Shown in pieces: positions 42,132 through 50,008 of a DNA stretch of 64,000 bases. The DNA is taken from contig NZ_JADEWR010000027.1 of assembly GCF_015207525.1 (NCBI RefSeq), forward strand, positions 1 through 64,000, in the 5' to 3' direction. Origin of the DNA: Nodosilinea sp. LEGE 06152 (GTDB lineage Bacteria; Cyanobacteriota; Cyanobacteriia; Phormidesmidales; Phormidesmidaceae). Both the position numbers and the translations under genes were made by a program. Positions within the stretch are counted from its first letter, which is position 1; each line of letters opens with the position of its first letter. Under the pieces are notes generated by a model. That model ran no database searches, was not told the DNA's origin, and saw only the letters and a program-made list of their open reading frames with translations.

Positions 42132-42887
42132 CTACTGCGCTACATACCCACCATCTACCATCAACGTTTCACCTGTTACGAACGATGCCAGATCAGATGA
42201 TAAGAACAGGACTACATTTGCAACTTCAAGCGGTGTTCCAATTCGTCCGATCGGGTGAAGTCCTGTTACGTAAGCTTTGGCTTCATCCTGTCCACCTGTC
42301 GCTGCTTCAAACATATCTGTTTCGATGGCTGCTGGTGCAACGACATTGATGCGAATACCCGCTTTGGCATACTGGAGCGCAGCAGCTTTTGTTAAGCCTA
42401 CTACTGCATGTTTACTCGCGGTGTAAAGGAGTTGGCTAGGAACGGCAACGACTCCAGCCCCAGATGATGTATTGACGATCGCACCACTTCCCTGTTTCAA
42501 CATTTGAGCAATTTCATACTTCATCGACAACCAAACGCCTTTGACATTGACGTTCATAATGCGATCGTATTCCGCTTCTGTTTGCTCAGTCAATGAGGGA
42601 TTTTCGCCGACTGTTCCTGCATTGTTAAAGGCAATATCTAATCGACCAAAAACGCCAACCGCTTTATCAACCATTGCTTCAACATCGACTTCCTTCGTGA
42701 CATCTGCTTGCACATAAATCGCCTCTCCGCCAGCTTCCTTGATCAATCGAACCGTTTCTTCCCCTTCATCCATTCGACGGCCAACAACAACAACCTTTGC
42801 TTGTTGTTGGGCATAAGCGATCGCCGTTGCTCTGCCAATGCCCGATGTTCCTCCGGTCACTAAAGCAACCTTGTCTTTCAGCATCAT
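42132..42887 (-). CDS. SDR family oxidoreductase, paralogue 3
   Basis: 251 residues, MMLKDKVALVTGGTSGIGRA, NNAG, catalytic YTASKHAVVGLTKAAALQYA and C-terminal MVDGGYVAQ. The leader (cacaacaagaggtaa before the ATG) recurs in front of the saccharopine-dehydrogenase-like gene. Intact; substrate unknown. Confidence 0.9.
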   Translation of the reverse strand: MMLKDKVALVTGGTSGIGRATAIAYAQQQAKVVVVGRRMDEGEETVRLIKEAGGEAIYVQADVTKEVDVEAMVDKAVGVFGRLDIAFNNAGTVGENPSLTEQTEAEYDRIMNVNVKGVWLSMKYEIAQMLKQGSGAIVNTSSGAGVVAVPSQLLYTASKHAVVGLTKAAALQYAKAGIRINVVAPAAIETDMFEAATGGQDEAKAYVTGLHPIGRIGTPLEVANVVLFLSSDLASFVTGETLMVDGGYVAQ

Positions 42888-42947
42888 AGTAGTTACCTCT
42901 TGTTGTGAATGGTTATGTTACTTTGTCAAAAACTTAATAAGCAATAC

Positions 42948-42963
42948 GTGTAGGAGCCAGCAA
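42948..42963. repeat. 16-bp inverted repeat, left arm
   Basis: gtgtaggagccagcaa, exactly matched in inverted orientation at 43857-43872. The pair encloses the quinone reductase gene and the OYE remnant (925 bp). Confidence 0.7.
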
Positions 42964-43044
42964 TAAGAAGCACCTCCCACAACCAGGATGAGTACGATCC
43001 TGGCTGTGTGCCCCATAAATTCAGTCTCGCCAGTTCCATGCCGA

Positions 43045-43713
43045 TCAATACTGACCTACGGCGATCGGCAACTCACGTTCAATGGTTCGCAATCGTTGCG
43101 AAAAATCATTCAAGATACGTTGACGAACTGCATCTGTTTGGCGAACGGGGGCATAAACAATCTGCGGAGCAAGAACGTCAAAACCAACGAATTGCAGCAT
43201 CCCTCGCTGAATTGGGCGCAGAATAGCATGGATATCACCGTTCAAACCGCCCGCAAGATAGTCTTCTTCTGTGCTACCTGTGGTCAACGAGAGCATTGCT
43301 TGCTTACCTCGAAATCTGCCCGTTTCATAAATATGTTCATTACCGTAAACACGCCCCATAACAAAGACGCGATCGACCCATCCCTTCAAAATTGCAGGGA
43401 CACTGAACCACCACAAGGGGAATTGCCAAATCATCAGATCGCACCATTCCAGTTTTTGGATCTCAGCCTCAATTTCTGGAATGAATCCTCCAACTTCAAT
43501 TGCATACATCTCTTCAAGTTGCTGCTTAAAGTAGTCAGGATCTTTGACAGACGTAAAGTTGCGGCGATCGGATGCAGGGTCAAATCTCATGGTATGGAGA
43601 TTTGAATATTGAACGTCATGCCCAGAGTCTTTGAACGTGTCAATTGCTGTCTGAAACATTGCTCCGTTAAAGCTTTTCGACTCTGGGTGTGCAAGAACAA
43701 TCAAAACCTTCAT
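43045..43713 (-). CDS. NAD(P)H:quinone oxidoreductase, flavodoxin fold
   Basis: 222 residues. MKVLIVLAHPESKSFNG is the NQO1/MdaB/KefF-type start for FAD or FMN binding. WQFPLWWFSVPAILKGWVD is the family signature, and LTTGSTEEDY follows. Two-electron quinone reduction is the expected activity. Inside the 16-bp inverted repeats. Confidence 0.88.
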   Translation of the reverse strand: MKVLIVLAHPESKSFNGAMFQTAIDTFKDSGHDVQYSNLHTMRFDPASDRRNFTSVKDPDYFKQQLEEMYAIEVGGFIPEIEAEIQKLEWCDLMIWQFPLWWFSVPAILKGWVDRVFVMGRVYGNEHIYETGRFRGKQAMLSLTTGSTEEDYLAGGLNGDIHAILRPIQRGMLQFVGFDVLAPQIVYAPVRQTDAVRQRILNDFSQRLRTIERELPIAVGQY

Positions 43714-43738
43714 GTGAGTTATCTCGTTTTCTAAGTTT

Positions 43739-43856
43739 CTAAACTTTTGCTAGGGCTGGATAATCCAGATAGCCTTTTTCACCACGGGTATAGAACGTAG
43801 CTGGGCCAGGCGAGTTGCGATCCTGGTTGCAAAACGGCGGGTTTAGGCGTTGATAT
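43739..43856 (-). pseudogene. C-terminal remnant of an old-yellow-enzyme (OYE) gene
   Basis: Frame ending LNPPFCNQDRNSPGPATFYT, then RGEKGYLDYPALAKV and TAG. The LN...TFY..GEKGYxDYP pattern is the C terminus of NemA-like ene-reductases. The catalytic barrel is missing; the fragment ends exactly at the right arm of the 16-bp inverted repeat. Confidence 0.6.
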
Positions 43857-43872
43857 TTGCTGGCTCCTACAC
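43857..43872. repeat. 16-bp inverted repeat, right arm
   Basis: ttgctggctcctacac, the exact reverse complement of 42948-42963. Confidence 0.7.
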
Positions 43873-44454
43873 TTAGTCGCGATCGATTAGTGTGTTTGAA
43901 GGCAAGTTGGGATCGATTACCTTACGCGCACTGTCAACGCCCACGACGGGAAGTGTACTCGGATCGAGCAAGCCGACTTGAACCAATACACTTGCCTGAT
44001 CCCAGTAAATGTGTTGGTGGACTATTTTGCCGTCACGAAACCGAATAATCGCAACTACTGGCACTTCCACCCGTTTTTCGGTGGGAGCAACGCCAGGTAG
44101 CATCCAGTCAATCTGGATCGTATGAGTGAACTTAGCCACCATTTCATCCACGAGTTGATCTGTCCCGATCGTGCGCGAGATTGGGGTCAATTCCATGTCC
44201 GGCGGCATCTGTGGAATGAGGTATTTGGAGTAAAACTCGCGCAGTGCTGGTTTCCCGACTCCCCCAATCAGTACCGGGATGTGGTTAACGTAAGCATCTT
44301 CAACCATCATAGCGAGGGCATCTTCAGTACTGTGAGTGCCAAACTCGTACTGTAAATGCTCTTCCCAAAGTGTTTGCAAAGACTCCTGGGCTGGTGTCAA
44401 CTTGGTAGTTGCTTGTAAATTTGCTTGTCCGTCTACAGTTTTCTCTTTGACCAT
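43873..44454 (-). CDS. SnoaL-like ester cyclase/NTF2 protein
   Basis: 193 residues. NTF2-like fold with DALAMMVEDAYVNHIPVLIGG, LREFYSKYLIPQMPPD and RFRDGKIVHQHIYWDQASVL, the last being the conserved SnoaL C-terminal strand. Longer than the 117-residue protein at 31440 by extensions at both ends. The 45-nt element lies 34 bases upstream of the start. Confidence 0.82.
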   Translation of the reverse strand: MVKEKTVDGQANLQATTKLTPAQESLQTLWEEHLQYEFGTHSTEDALAMMVEDAYVNHIPVLIGGVGKPALREFYSKYLIPQMPPDMELTPISRTIGTDQLVDEMVAKFTHTIQIDWMLPGVAPTEKRVEVPVVAIIRFRDGKIVHQHIYWDQASVLVQVGLLDPSTLPVVGVDSARKVIDPNLPSNTLIDRD

Positions 44455-44487
44455 GATTAAATACTCCTGGTTTTATTTATCTAAAGT

Positions 44488-44530
44488 GCCTTGAATTCCA
44501 ATGCTTGACTGCTTTCAGATTCTTAAAATG
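44488..44530 (-). promoter_or_regulatory. 45-nt upstream element, copy C
   Basis: Minus strand: cattttaagaatctgaaag, then cagtcaagcattggaattc. Just upstream of the SnoaL-like gene starting at 44454. Confidence 0.6.
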
Positions 44531-44772
44531 ATTTGTCAGTTTCTTGTGGTGTTAGTGAACTTGTTTCAATGGACGTATAAGCATTCAGCGTCTGTTTCGC
44601 GAATTGGTTTGGCGGTTTTTTCACCTTCTGCGTCGCGTCTACCGGAGAACACGTCTTTTGCTTCAGCAGCACCGAGCGCGCGCTGCTTCGCTGATACCGT
44701 AAGGGTTGCAGTTGCACGACCAATTCCTGAAGTTCCACCAGTGACTAACGCCACTTTATCTTGAAATATCAT
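44523..44772 (-). pseudogene. SDR remnant 4 (start region only)
   Basis: Begins MIFQDKVALVTGGTSGIGRA like the paralogues. Then comes a foreign stretch (SAKQRALGAAEAKDV) and a degraded GRRDAEGEKTAKPIRETDAE that corresponds to GRRIDEGEETVRLIKEADGE. No catalytic region. Not functional. Confidence 0.75.
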
Positions 44773-44806
44773 TGTGCTTTTCCTAGCATTAATTTTGTTG
44801 CATTGA

Positions 44807-44856
44807 TCTGAAGTGTACTAAGCTCCAATGCTTAATTTCTTTCAGATTCTTAGGGT
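44807..44856 (-). promoter_or_regulatory. 45-nt upstream element, copy D
   Basis: Minus strand: caccctaagaatctgaaag, then aaattaagcattggagc. It lies 35 bases upstream of the SDR remnant 4 start. Confidence 0.6.
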
Positions 44857-44894
44857 GAAGAGCAAGTTCGTTTCAGGATCTTCTGATTTAGACA

Positions 44895-45272
44895 CTAACG
44901 TTCAGAATTCATTTGCCATGTAATCACAATGATTTCTACAAACAGTAAGACAGCTATTAGCCGTGAAAGCGCTTGTAAAATGGCTTCCATCGTCCAGTTC
45001 TGACTCTGAACTTCCCAGATCATCCAAACAATATTGAACCCAATCACCAACCAGGGTAAAATTACCGCTGAATTCCGTCCGCGATAGAGGCGGATCGTCG
45101 TCTCGCGCCAAAATGGGAAAGTGCTGAGGAGACAAGAAATGTAGGAAGCTCCTGCACTGATGAATAAGCTAGTTTGAAGACCCGAGGGCAGATTTGGGTA
45201 TCCAAGCGCGATCGCCGTCAGACAAACTCCGAGCGCCAGATACAGGAAGGTAAACAAGGTAAAACGTTTCAT
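44895..45272 (-). CDS. Four-helix membrane protein of unknown function
   Basis: About 125 residues from MKRFTLFTFLYLALGVCLTA. Four hydrophobic segments, including SLFISAGASYISCLLSTFPF, VILPWLVIGFNIVWMIWEV and LIAVLLFVEIIVITW. No domain recognised. Its start region lies just after the end of the small gene at 45290, suggesting co-transcription. Confidence 0.6.
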   Translation of the reverse strand: MKRFTLFTFLYLALGVCLTAIALGYPNLPSGLQTSLFISAGASYISCLLSTFPFWRETTIRLYRGRNSAVILPWLVIGFNIVWMIWEVQSQNWTMEAILQALSRLIAVLLFVEIIVITWQMNSER

Positions 45273-45289
45273 TCTTTCTCCAATAGAGC

Positions 45290-45577
45290 TTATTCTCTGT
45301 ACCAGACACGTACACATTGAAAGCAATTGATCGTAACGCCTTGACTGATTGTCACTGGGTGGGAACTATTACTGACCGTCAATCCGTAGTCGCCATTCCT
45401 TGTGCCTTCTATCCGATCGGGTAAAACGACAGTTTCAACATTGATCACCTGTATCGTTGTACTTTCGATCCACCGATTGATAGCACTCACAACCTCAGAG
45501 AAGGATTCATAATCAGAAGCTCCGCCGAAGGGTCCCCGTTCAGTAATGCGAGGCACAAAATCTTTGTACTGAATCAT
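45290..45577 (-). CDS. Hypothetical protein
   Basis: 95 residues beginning MIQYKDFVPRITERGPFGGA. A helical segment DYESFSEVVSAINRWIEST is followed by beta strands QVINVETVVLPDRIEGT and a C-terminal QCVRVWY. Looks like a compact cytoplasmic protein. It follows the saccharopine-dehydrogenase-like gene by 12 bases, in one operon. Confidence 0.6.
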   Translation of the reverse strand: MIQYKDFVPRITERGPFGGASDYESFSEVVSAINRWIESTTIQVINVETVVLPDRIEGTRNGDYGLTVSNSSHPVTISQGVTINCFQCVRVWYRE

Positions 45578-45589
45578 TTTTCCACCACC

Positions 45590-46627
45590 TTAAAACTGTA
45601 GAGTTGGCTTAGAGTCTCCGTGGATAGTCGCTCCCGCCCTGCGGAGTTCATTCAAAAACCATTCGGTATCCGAGAGCAGTTCGGGTAGGTAAAGTCCAGG
45701 GCGGGCAGGAGCGCGGTCGTTCAGTCCTAATACCGACACGAGAGAAAGAACGACGCTCAGACCCGTTAGTGAGGCTGCGCCATACTTGAACTCCAGCATC
45801 GATCGCGAACGCTGCGTTCGACCATCGACTTCGCCCTCAATTTCGACGACGATCTCGGTCGCGGCCTCACCGCCCCGGTGGCGACTGGATGATTTGTCAG
45901 TCACTAGGTCGAAACGTACATTTGGTGCCCCAGTGGCAGCATGGAGGCTAGCGATATCGAACGTGGAAAATGCGGTGGCATCAAGTGAGCGACCGTCAAT
46001 TGATTCGATCTTGCCCTTTGCTGCGTCGCCGGACAGCCATACGCGCCGCCCACCCTCGAATACCATTGCGGAGGGAGCAGCCCCGTGTACCCGTTCCATA
46101 TCTTCGAGCGATGCTGGACCTGCTGGATCATTCTCGTCGAGAATTGCTCCGATCTGGATGGAGTGAATAACCTCGAAGCCTTTGACACTGTTGAGTGCCA
46201 GAAACACAGCCGCACCAGCCATCCAGTGACTGGCGAGCACGACGGGTGCTGCGGCCGCACGATGCGCGAACATCGCCAACTCAGGTCCGATTTCGGTGAG
46301 GGCAGCGTTGATGTTCAGGTAAGGGATGCCCAAATCCTGCGCGTAGCTCAATCCTTTGAGCCCGGCTTCGGGAGCCAACATGACCACAGCAGCTACTGTG
46401 ACATCATCACCGAGACCCAAGTGGGGCTTATCGAGATCTATGGCAACGGCTTCGGCAGTGCCCACTTCCTGGGCGACTTCACCTGCCGATTGCAGGTTCC
46501 GTCCTCCGACGAGCACTCGAACGCTGGGGTGGCTCTCGCGGAACCACCTGACGGCATTGCGCCCCACGAAGCCCGATCCTCCGGCAAAAAGTACCTGTCC
46601 TAAAGCCACCTGATTCTCAAGTATCAT
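45590..46627 (-). CDS. Saccharopine dehydrogenase-like NAD(P)-binding protein
   Basis: 345 residues. Rossmann motif VLFAGGSGFVGRNAVRWF, VLVGGRNLQSAGEVAQEVG and DLDKPHLG. The first eight residues (MILENQVA) and the leader with acaagaggtaa resemble the SDR paralogues rather than this family. Members reduce or oxidise varied substrates; no specific role can be assigned. The 45-nt element is 39 bases upstream. Confidence 0.78.
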   Translation of the reverse strand: MILENQVALGQVLFAGGSGFVGRNAVRWFRESHPSVRVLVGGRNLQSAGEVAQEVGTAEAVAIDLDKPHLGLGDDVTVAAVVMLAPEAGLKGLSYAQDLGIPYLNINAALTEIGPELAMFAHRAAAAPVVLASHWMAGAAVFLALNSVKGFEVIHSIQIGAILDENDPAGPASLEDMERVHGAAPSAMVFEGGRRVWLSGDAAKGKIESIDGRSLDATAFSTFDIASLHAATGAPNVRFDLVTDKSSSRHRGGEAATEIVVEIEGEVDGRTQRSRSMLEFKYGAASLTGLSVVLSLVSVLGLNDRAPARPGLYLPELLSDTEWFLNELRRAGATIHGDSKPTLQF

Positions 46628-46665
46628 GATTTTTACCTCTTGTTATGAAACCAGTTTCATTTACT

Positions 46666-46713
46666 TGAGTGTGATGACTTCCAACACTCAGTTTCTTTCG
46701 GATTCTGATGGCG
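46666..46713 (-). promoter_or_regulatory. 45-nt upstream element, copy E
   Basis: Minus strand: cgccatcagaatccgaaag, then aaactgagtgttggaagtc. It lies between a scrap of AraC tail and the saccharopine-dehydrogenase-like gene. Confidence 0.55.
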
Positions 46714-46715
46714 CT

Positions 46716-46766
46716 TCTTTCAGCAATAGTGAATCTGTGTCGGGGTCATTTCAGCAAATCGCTTAG
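46716..46766 (-). pseudogene. AraC C-terminal scrap
   Basis: RFAEMTPTQI corresponds to RITGMTPKQI at the end of the intact AraC protein, directly upstream of element copy E. Only about a dozen codons remain. Confidence 0.5.
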
Positions 46767-46822
46767 AAACCACCTATTCAGAACTGCGATCGCAATAAAG
46801 ATATCTGAAGGCAAATCGCGAT

Positions 46823-46920
46823 TTAGCCTGCTGTACGTCCACCATCGATCGCGCTTGGGTTGCCCAGTGATATAGCTAGCAGCATCAGAGCAGAGAAACA
46901 CAACCGCTTGAGCAATTTTC
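46823..46920 (-). pseudogene. SDR C-terminal remnant
   Basis: KIAQAVVFLCSDAASYITGQ reads like the end of a classical SDR (VANxVxFLxSDxAxxITG). It shifts frame and ends AIDGGRTAG then TAA, corresponding to the usual xVDGG end. Confidence 0.65.
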
Positions 46921-46941
46921 GTTGAGTTTACGGGTTGTTTA

Positions 46942-47185
46942 CTACTCGCTAATTACAGGTTTCATATACAAGCGTGTCTACTTGATCTGATCCGCTTGTA
47001 CACCAACAATACTCACGCCGCGCATACCAAACTGCGTACCATTACGATGGGTGCCGAACCAGTACCACTCAGCCCAAGCCGTGTCACTCTCTACTACTGA
47101 ACGAAGCAACTCTGAGTGAAAGTCTGGAATGGTTCGTATCTGTTGAAACGGGTGCAGTGAGTCTTCTGTCGATTCATGATTTGGA
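46942..47185 (-). pseudogene. NTF2-like gene remnant with nonsense codon
   Basis: DTAWAEWYWFGTHRNGTQF and MRGVSIVGVQADQIK are typical of SnoaL-like proteins. A TAG then takes the place of the usual Trp codon, after which TRLYMKPVISE continues in frame. The N-terminal part is missing. Confidence 0.65.
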
Positions 47186-47192
47186 AAGGAGG

Positions 47193-48053
47193 CTAACCCA
47201 CACTCGCTTTTACTTCTTCAAACGCTGTATTCATCGACACGTCTTTCCATGCCTCTAATTCAGCTTTCATCGATTCAAGTTTTTGAGTAATTAAATTCAC
47301 CGAATCTTCGCCTAATGCTAAGCGCAAGGGTGGATTGTCACTCTCAACCACTTGAATCATTGCTGCTGCTGCCTTCGCCGGATCATTAGGTTGTTTGCCA
47401 TCCCTTTCCTGAAGCCGTTGGACGATTTTGCCGCTTGTTTGAGCATAATCATCAATTTGATGGGGTAGTGTGGAAAGCGCTCGACTACTAAAATTCGTTC
47501 GAGAGGAGCCAGGCTCAATAATTGTGACTTTAATCCCTAAGGGCTTCACTTCTTGTGCCAGCGCTTCAGAAATTGCTTCTAAAGCAAACTTTGTTGCACT
47601 ATAGATTCCCACTCCTGCAAACGCGCTAATCCCATTCGCCGAAGAAACGTTGAGGATGTGACCACTTCGTTGTTCACGCAGGGTTGGCAAAATTGCCCGA
47701 GTCACATTAATTGCACCAAATAGGTTCGTGTCGAACTGCCGTCTGATATCATTGTCGTTCACTTCTTCTATTGCGCCTACTGTACCGTAACCCGCATTGT
47801 TGACGAGTACATCAATGCGATTGTAAGCGTTCAATGCAGCTTCTACAGCTTGCTGAATCGATTGAGCATTAGTGACATCAAGCGCGATCGTCGTGACCCG
47901 ATCCGGATAGCGATCGCTCAGTTCTTTTAATTGTTCAGGCTGACGGGCAGTTGCAACTAAATGATATCCACGCTCTAGCACGGCTTGCGCCAAAGCACGC
48001 CCCAATCCCGTGGAACTGCCAGTAATCAACCAAACTTTATCAGTATTGTTCAT
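47193..48053 (-). CDS. Classical SDR oxidoreductase
   Basis: 286 residues. LITGSSTGLGRALAQAVLE, NNAGYGTVGAIEE, ILNVSSANG and catalytic YSATKFALEAISEALA. This subgroup is a common cyanobacterial SDR of 275-290 residues with unknown substrate. It lies 67 bases downstream of the AraC gene in the same orientation and is the most likely target of that regulator. Confidence 0.9.
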   Translation of the reverse strand: MNNTDKVWLITGSSTGLGRALAQAVLERGYHLVATARQPEQLKELSDRYPDRVTTIALDVTNAQSIQQAVEAALNAYNRIDVLVNNAGYGTVGAIEEVNDNDIRRQFDTNLFGAINVTRAILPTLREQRSGHILNVSSANGISAFAGVGIYSATKFALEAISEALAQEVKPLGIKVTIIEPGSSRTNFSSRALSTLPHQIDDYAQTSGKIVQRLQERDGKQPNDPAKAAAAMIQVVESDNPPLRLALGEDSVNLITQKLESMKAELEAWKDVSMNTAFEEVKASVG

Positions 48054-48120
48054 TTGCTTCTTTTCCGTTGATAACTTGTAATCTAGATCTACACCGCTCT
48101 AAACTATGGTCTATTGGAGG

Positions 48121-48477
48121 TTAGCGAATCTGTTTTGGGGTCATTCCCGTAATGCGCTTGAATTGTTGGGTCAGATGGCTTTGGCTGGAGAAGCCGACTT
48201 GTAGAGCAATGTCTGCGATCGCAAAATCCGTCTTCTTCAACATTACTTTTGCTCGTTCCACGCGCTGTTTAATCACGTACTGATGGGGCGAAATTCCCAT
48301 TGTTTGTTTAAACAAACTCGCAAAATAAGTCGAACTAACGTTGATCACTTCTGCAAGTTCAGCCAGTGATAATTCTCGATCGAGATGGGTCTGAATGTAG
48401 TCAAGTACTTGCTGCAATCGGGTGTGCGTTAAGCCTTTATAATTGGCTTCGATAGTTGGCGTTGTAGTTGTTATCAT
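48121..48477 (-). CDS. AraC-family regulator, DNA-binding domain only
   Basis: 118 residues, consisting almost entirely of the double helix-turn-helix: LSLAELAEVINVSSTYFASL, FKQTMGISPHQYVIKQRVER and VGFSSQSHLTQQFKRITGMT with the PKQI end. There is no ligand-binding domain, as in SoxS/MarA-type regulators. It is the intact member of a family with decayed copies at 32271, 38825 and 46716. Confidence 0.88.
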   Translation of the reverse strand: MITTTTPTIEANYKGLTHTRLQQVLDYIQTHLDRELSLAELAEVINVSSTYFASLFKQTMGISPHQYVIKQRVERAKVMLKKTDFAIADIALQVGFSSQSHLTQQFKRITGMTPKQIR

Positions 48478-48595
48478 GGTTCAAAAAATGGCAAGCTATT
48501 AAACAAAACAGGCAAAAACTAGCGATCGCGCATTCGATCGCTGACTAGCACTAACCAACAAGTCAGATATAAATTGGGATTAGGGATCGGGGAGC

Positions 48596-49153
48596 TTAAC
48601 GACTTGCAGCAATCATGGCCGCCATCAACTCCGTCGTGTTCCAGTGCCCGGTATACCGAATTCCATTGATAAATAGGGCTGGGGCAGTCGTTACTCCGCT
48701 CTGTATTCCGCCTTCAATGTCTTCATTGATGCGATCGACATGCACTTGTTTGGACAACTCTTTGAGAAATTGAGGCATGTCAAGCCCTAAATCATTGGCG
48801 TACTCGATCAGATAACCGTTCTCCAACCTTTGTTGATGGTCAAATAAAGTGTCGCTCATCAACCAAAACTTTCCTTGGGCGGCGGCGGCAACGGCGGCTT
48901 GGGCTGCTCGTTGAGCACGAGTATGAATCTGCGTTTGCGGAAAATGGCGGAAGATAAAACATAAATAATCTTTTCCAAAAGAAGTACTAAGCTCTCGTTG
49001 GATCGCTTTAATCAGCTTGTAAACGTCTGCACTTCTGGGGTCTTGATAGTCTCCGTACATGACCAGCACTACCTTGGCATTCAAAATACCTTGAATCCAA
49101 TCTTGAGTTGAGGGTGGTACAAGTAAGGATCTGTAGCTAGGATCGTCGCTCAT
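48596..49153 (-). CDS. DsbA-fold protein without CxxC
   Basis: 185 residues with a thioredoxin/DsbA fold. The active-site position reads YGDYQDPRSADVYK, with no cysteine pair, while the cis-Pro loop SGVTTAPALFINGIRY is intact. There is no signal peptide, so it is cytoplasmic. Related to the NhaA-associated DsbA-like proteins. The redox function is probably lost or altered. The left arm of the 201-bp repeat lies 16 bases upstream of its start. Confidence 0.8.
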   Translation of the reverse strand: MSDDPSYRSLLVPPSTQDWIQGILNAKVVLVMYGDYQDPRSADVYKLIKAIQRELSTSFGKDYLCFIFRHFPQTQIHTRAQRAAQAAVAAAAQGKFWLMSDTLFDHQQRLENGYLIEYANDLGLDMPQFLKELSKQVHVDRINEDIEGGIQSGVTTAPALFINGIRYTGHWNTTELMAAMIAASR

Positions 49154-49168
49154 CTTTTTACATTTACA

Positions 49169-49369
49169 TCAAGCATCGAACCGTGCAATTTACTTGCTCG
49201 ATTCATTTGCATGACTGTTTGCATAAATTCAATATAGGTGATCGCTCTCAAGCTGTCGCCTATAGCAAGTCAAATTTTTTGTAGTGCAAATTGATAGACT
49301 AACCGTGCCATCGTGAAGTAGAAGGCTGGCTCTAACTTAAGTTAGAATCCGAACTTGAACGAAAGTACA
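49169..49369 (-). repeat. 201-bp inverted repeat, left arm
   Basis: Its reverse complement aligns without gaps to 57004-57204, with about 24 differences in 201 by hand (about 88 percent). It contains the perfect palindrome ctaacttaagttag at 49332-49345. It lies between the response-regulator stop and the DsbA-like gene, for which it is likely the promoter region. Confidence 0.85.
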
Positions 49370-49371
49370 TC

Positions 49372-50001
49372 TTACAAACTGACAATGCCGCGCTTAACGG
49401 CAACAATCACGGCTTGGGTGCGATCGCTGACATCTAGCTTATTCAAAATCCGGTTGACATGAGATTTAACCGTGCCTTCGCCAATACTCAAAGCAGCCGC
49501 AATATCGGCATTGCTCATCCCCTGTGCTAGTGAGCGGAGTACCGCCAGTTCTCGTTCACTCAGTTCGGGATTGCTGAGCCGTTGAACTAACTTTGCTCCC
49601 ACATCTGGCGGAATATACTGCTGACCCCGATGAACGGTACGAATGGCATTCAGAAGCTCGTCCGGTTCAGTTTCTTTCAACAGGTATCCCTTTGCGCCTG
49701 CCTGCAATCCCCGGTAGATATCCTCGTCACTATCATAGGTGGTCAGTACAATAATCCGAGCCGATTTAGCCGTCGCATAAATTGCACCAATGGCAGCAAC
49801 TCCTTCTACTTCGGGCATTCGGAGATCCATGAGCGTGACATCCGGTTGGTGTTCCTCAAATAGAGCGATCGCCTGTTCCCCATTTTCGGCTTGTGCAATC
49901 ACTTGCATATCAGGGTCACGGTTAATAATCGTGGCTAATCCTTGCCGAAAAATAGCATGATCGTCTGCAATCAGAACCCGAATGGTCGTGGCTTGGCTCA
50001 T
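49372..50001 (-). CDS. NarL/LuxR-type response regulator
   Basis: 209 residues from MSQATTIRVLIADDHAIFRQ. Receiver domain with the acidic pair ADDH, phosphoacceptor Asp in VTLMDLRMPEV and Lys in LLKETEP. A LuxR HTH (LSERELAVLRSLAQGMSNAD, GTVKSHVNRILNKL) follows. The start is 7 bases after the kinase stop. Partner of the preceding histidine kinase. Confidence 0.92.
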   Translation of the reverse strand: MSQATTIRVLIADDHAIFRQGLATIINRDPDMQVIAQAENGEQAIALFEEHQPDVTLMDLRMPEVEGVAAIGAIYATAKSARIIVLTTYDSDEDIYRGLQAGAKGYLLKETEPDELLNAIRTVHRGQQYIPPDVGAKLVQRLSNPELSERELAVLRSLAQGMSNADIAAALSIGEGTVKSHVNRILNKLDVSDRTQAVIVAVKRGIVSL

Positions 50002-50008
50002 CGTGATG

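Noticed and set aside
42988..43605. 205-codon open frame on the plus strand
   Set aside because: Shadow of the quinone reductase gene on the other strand; no domain and poor composition.
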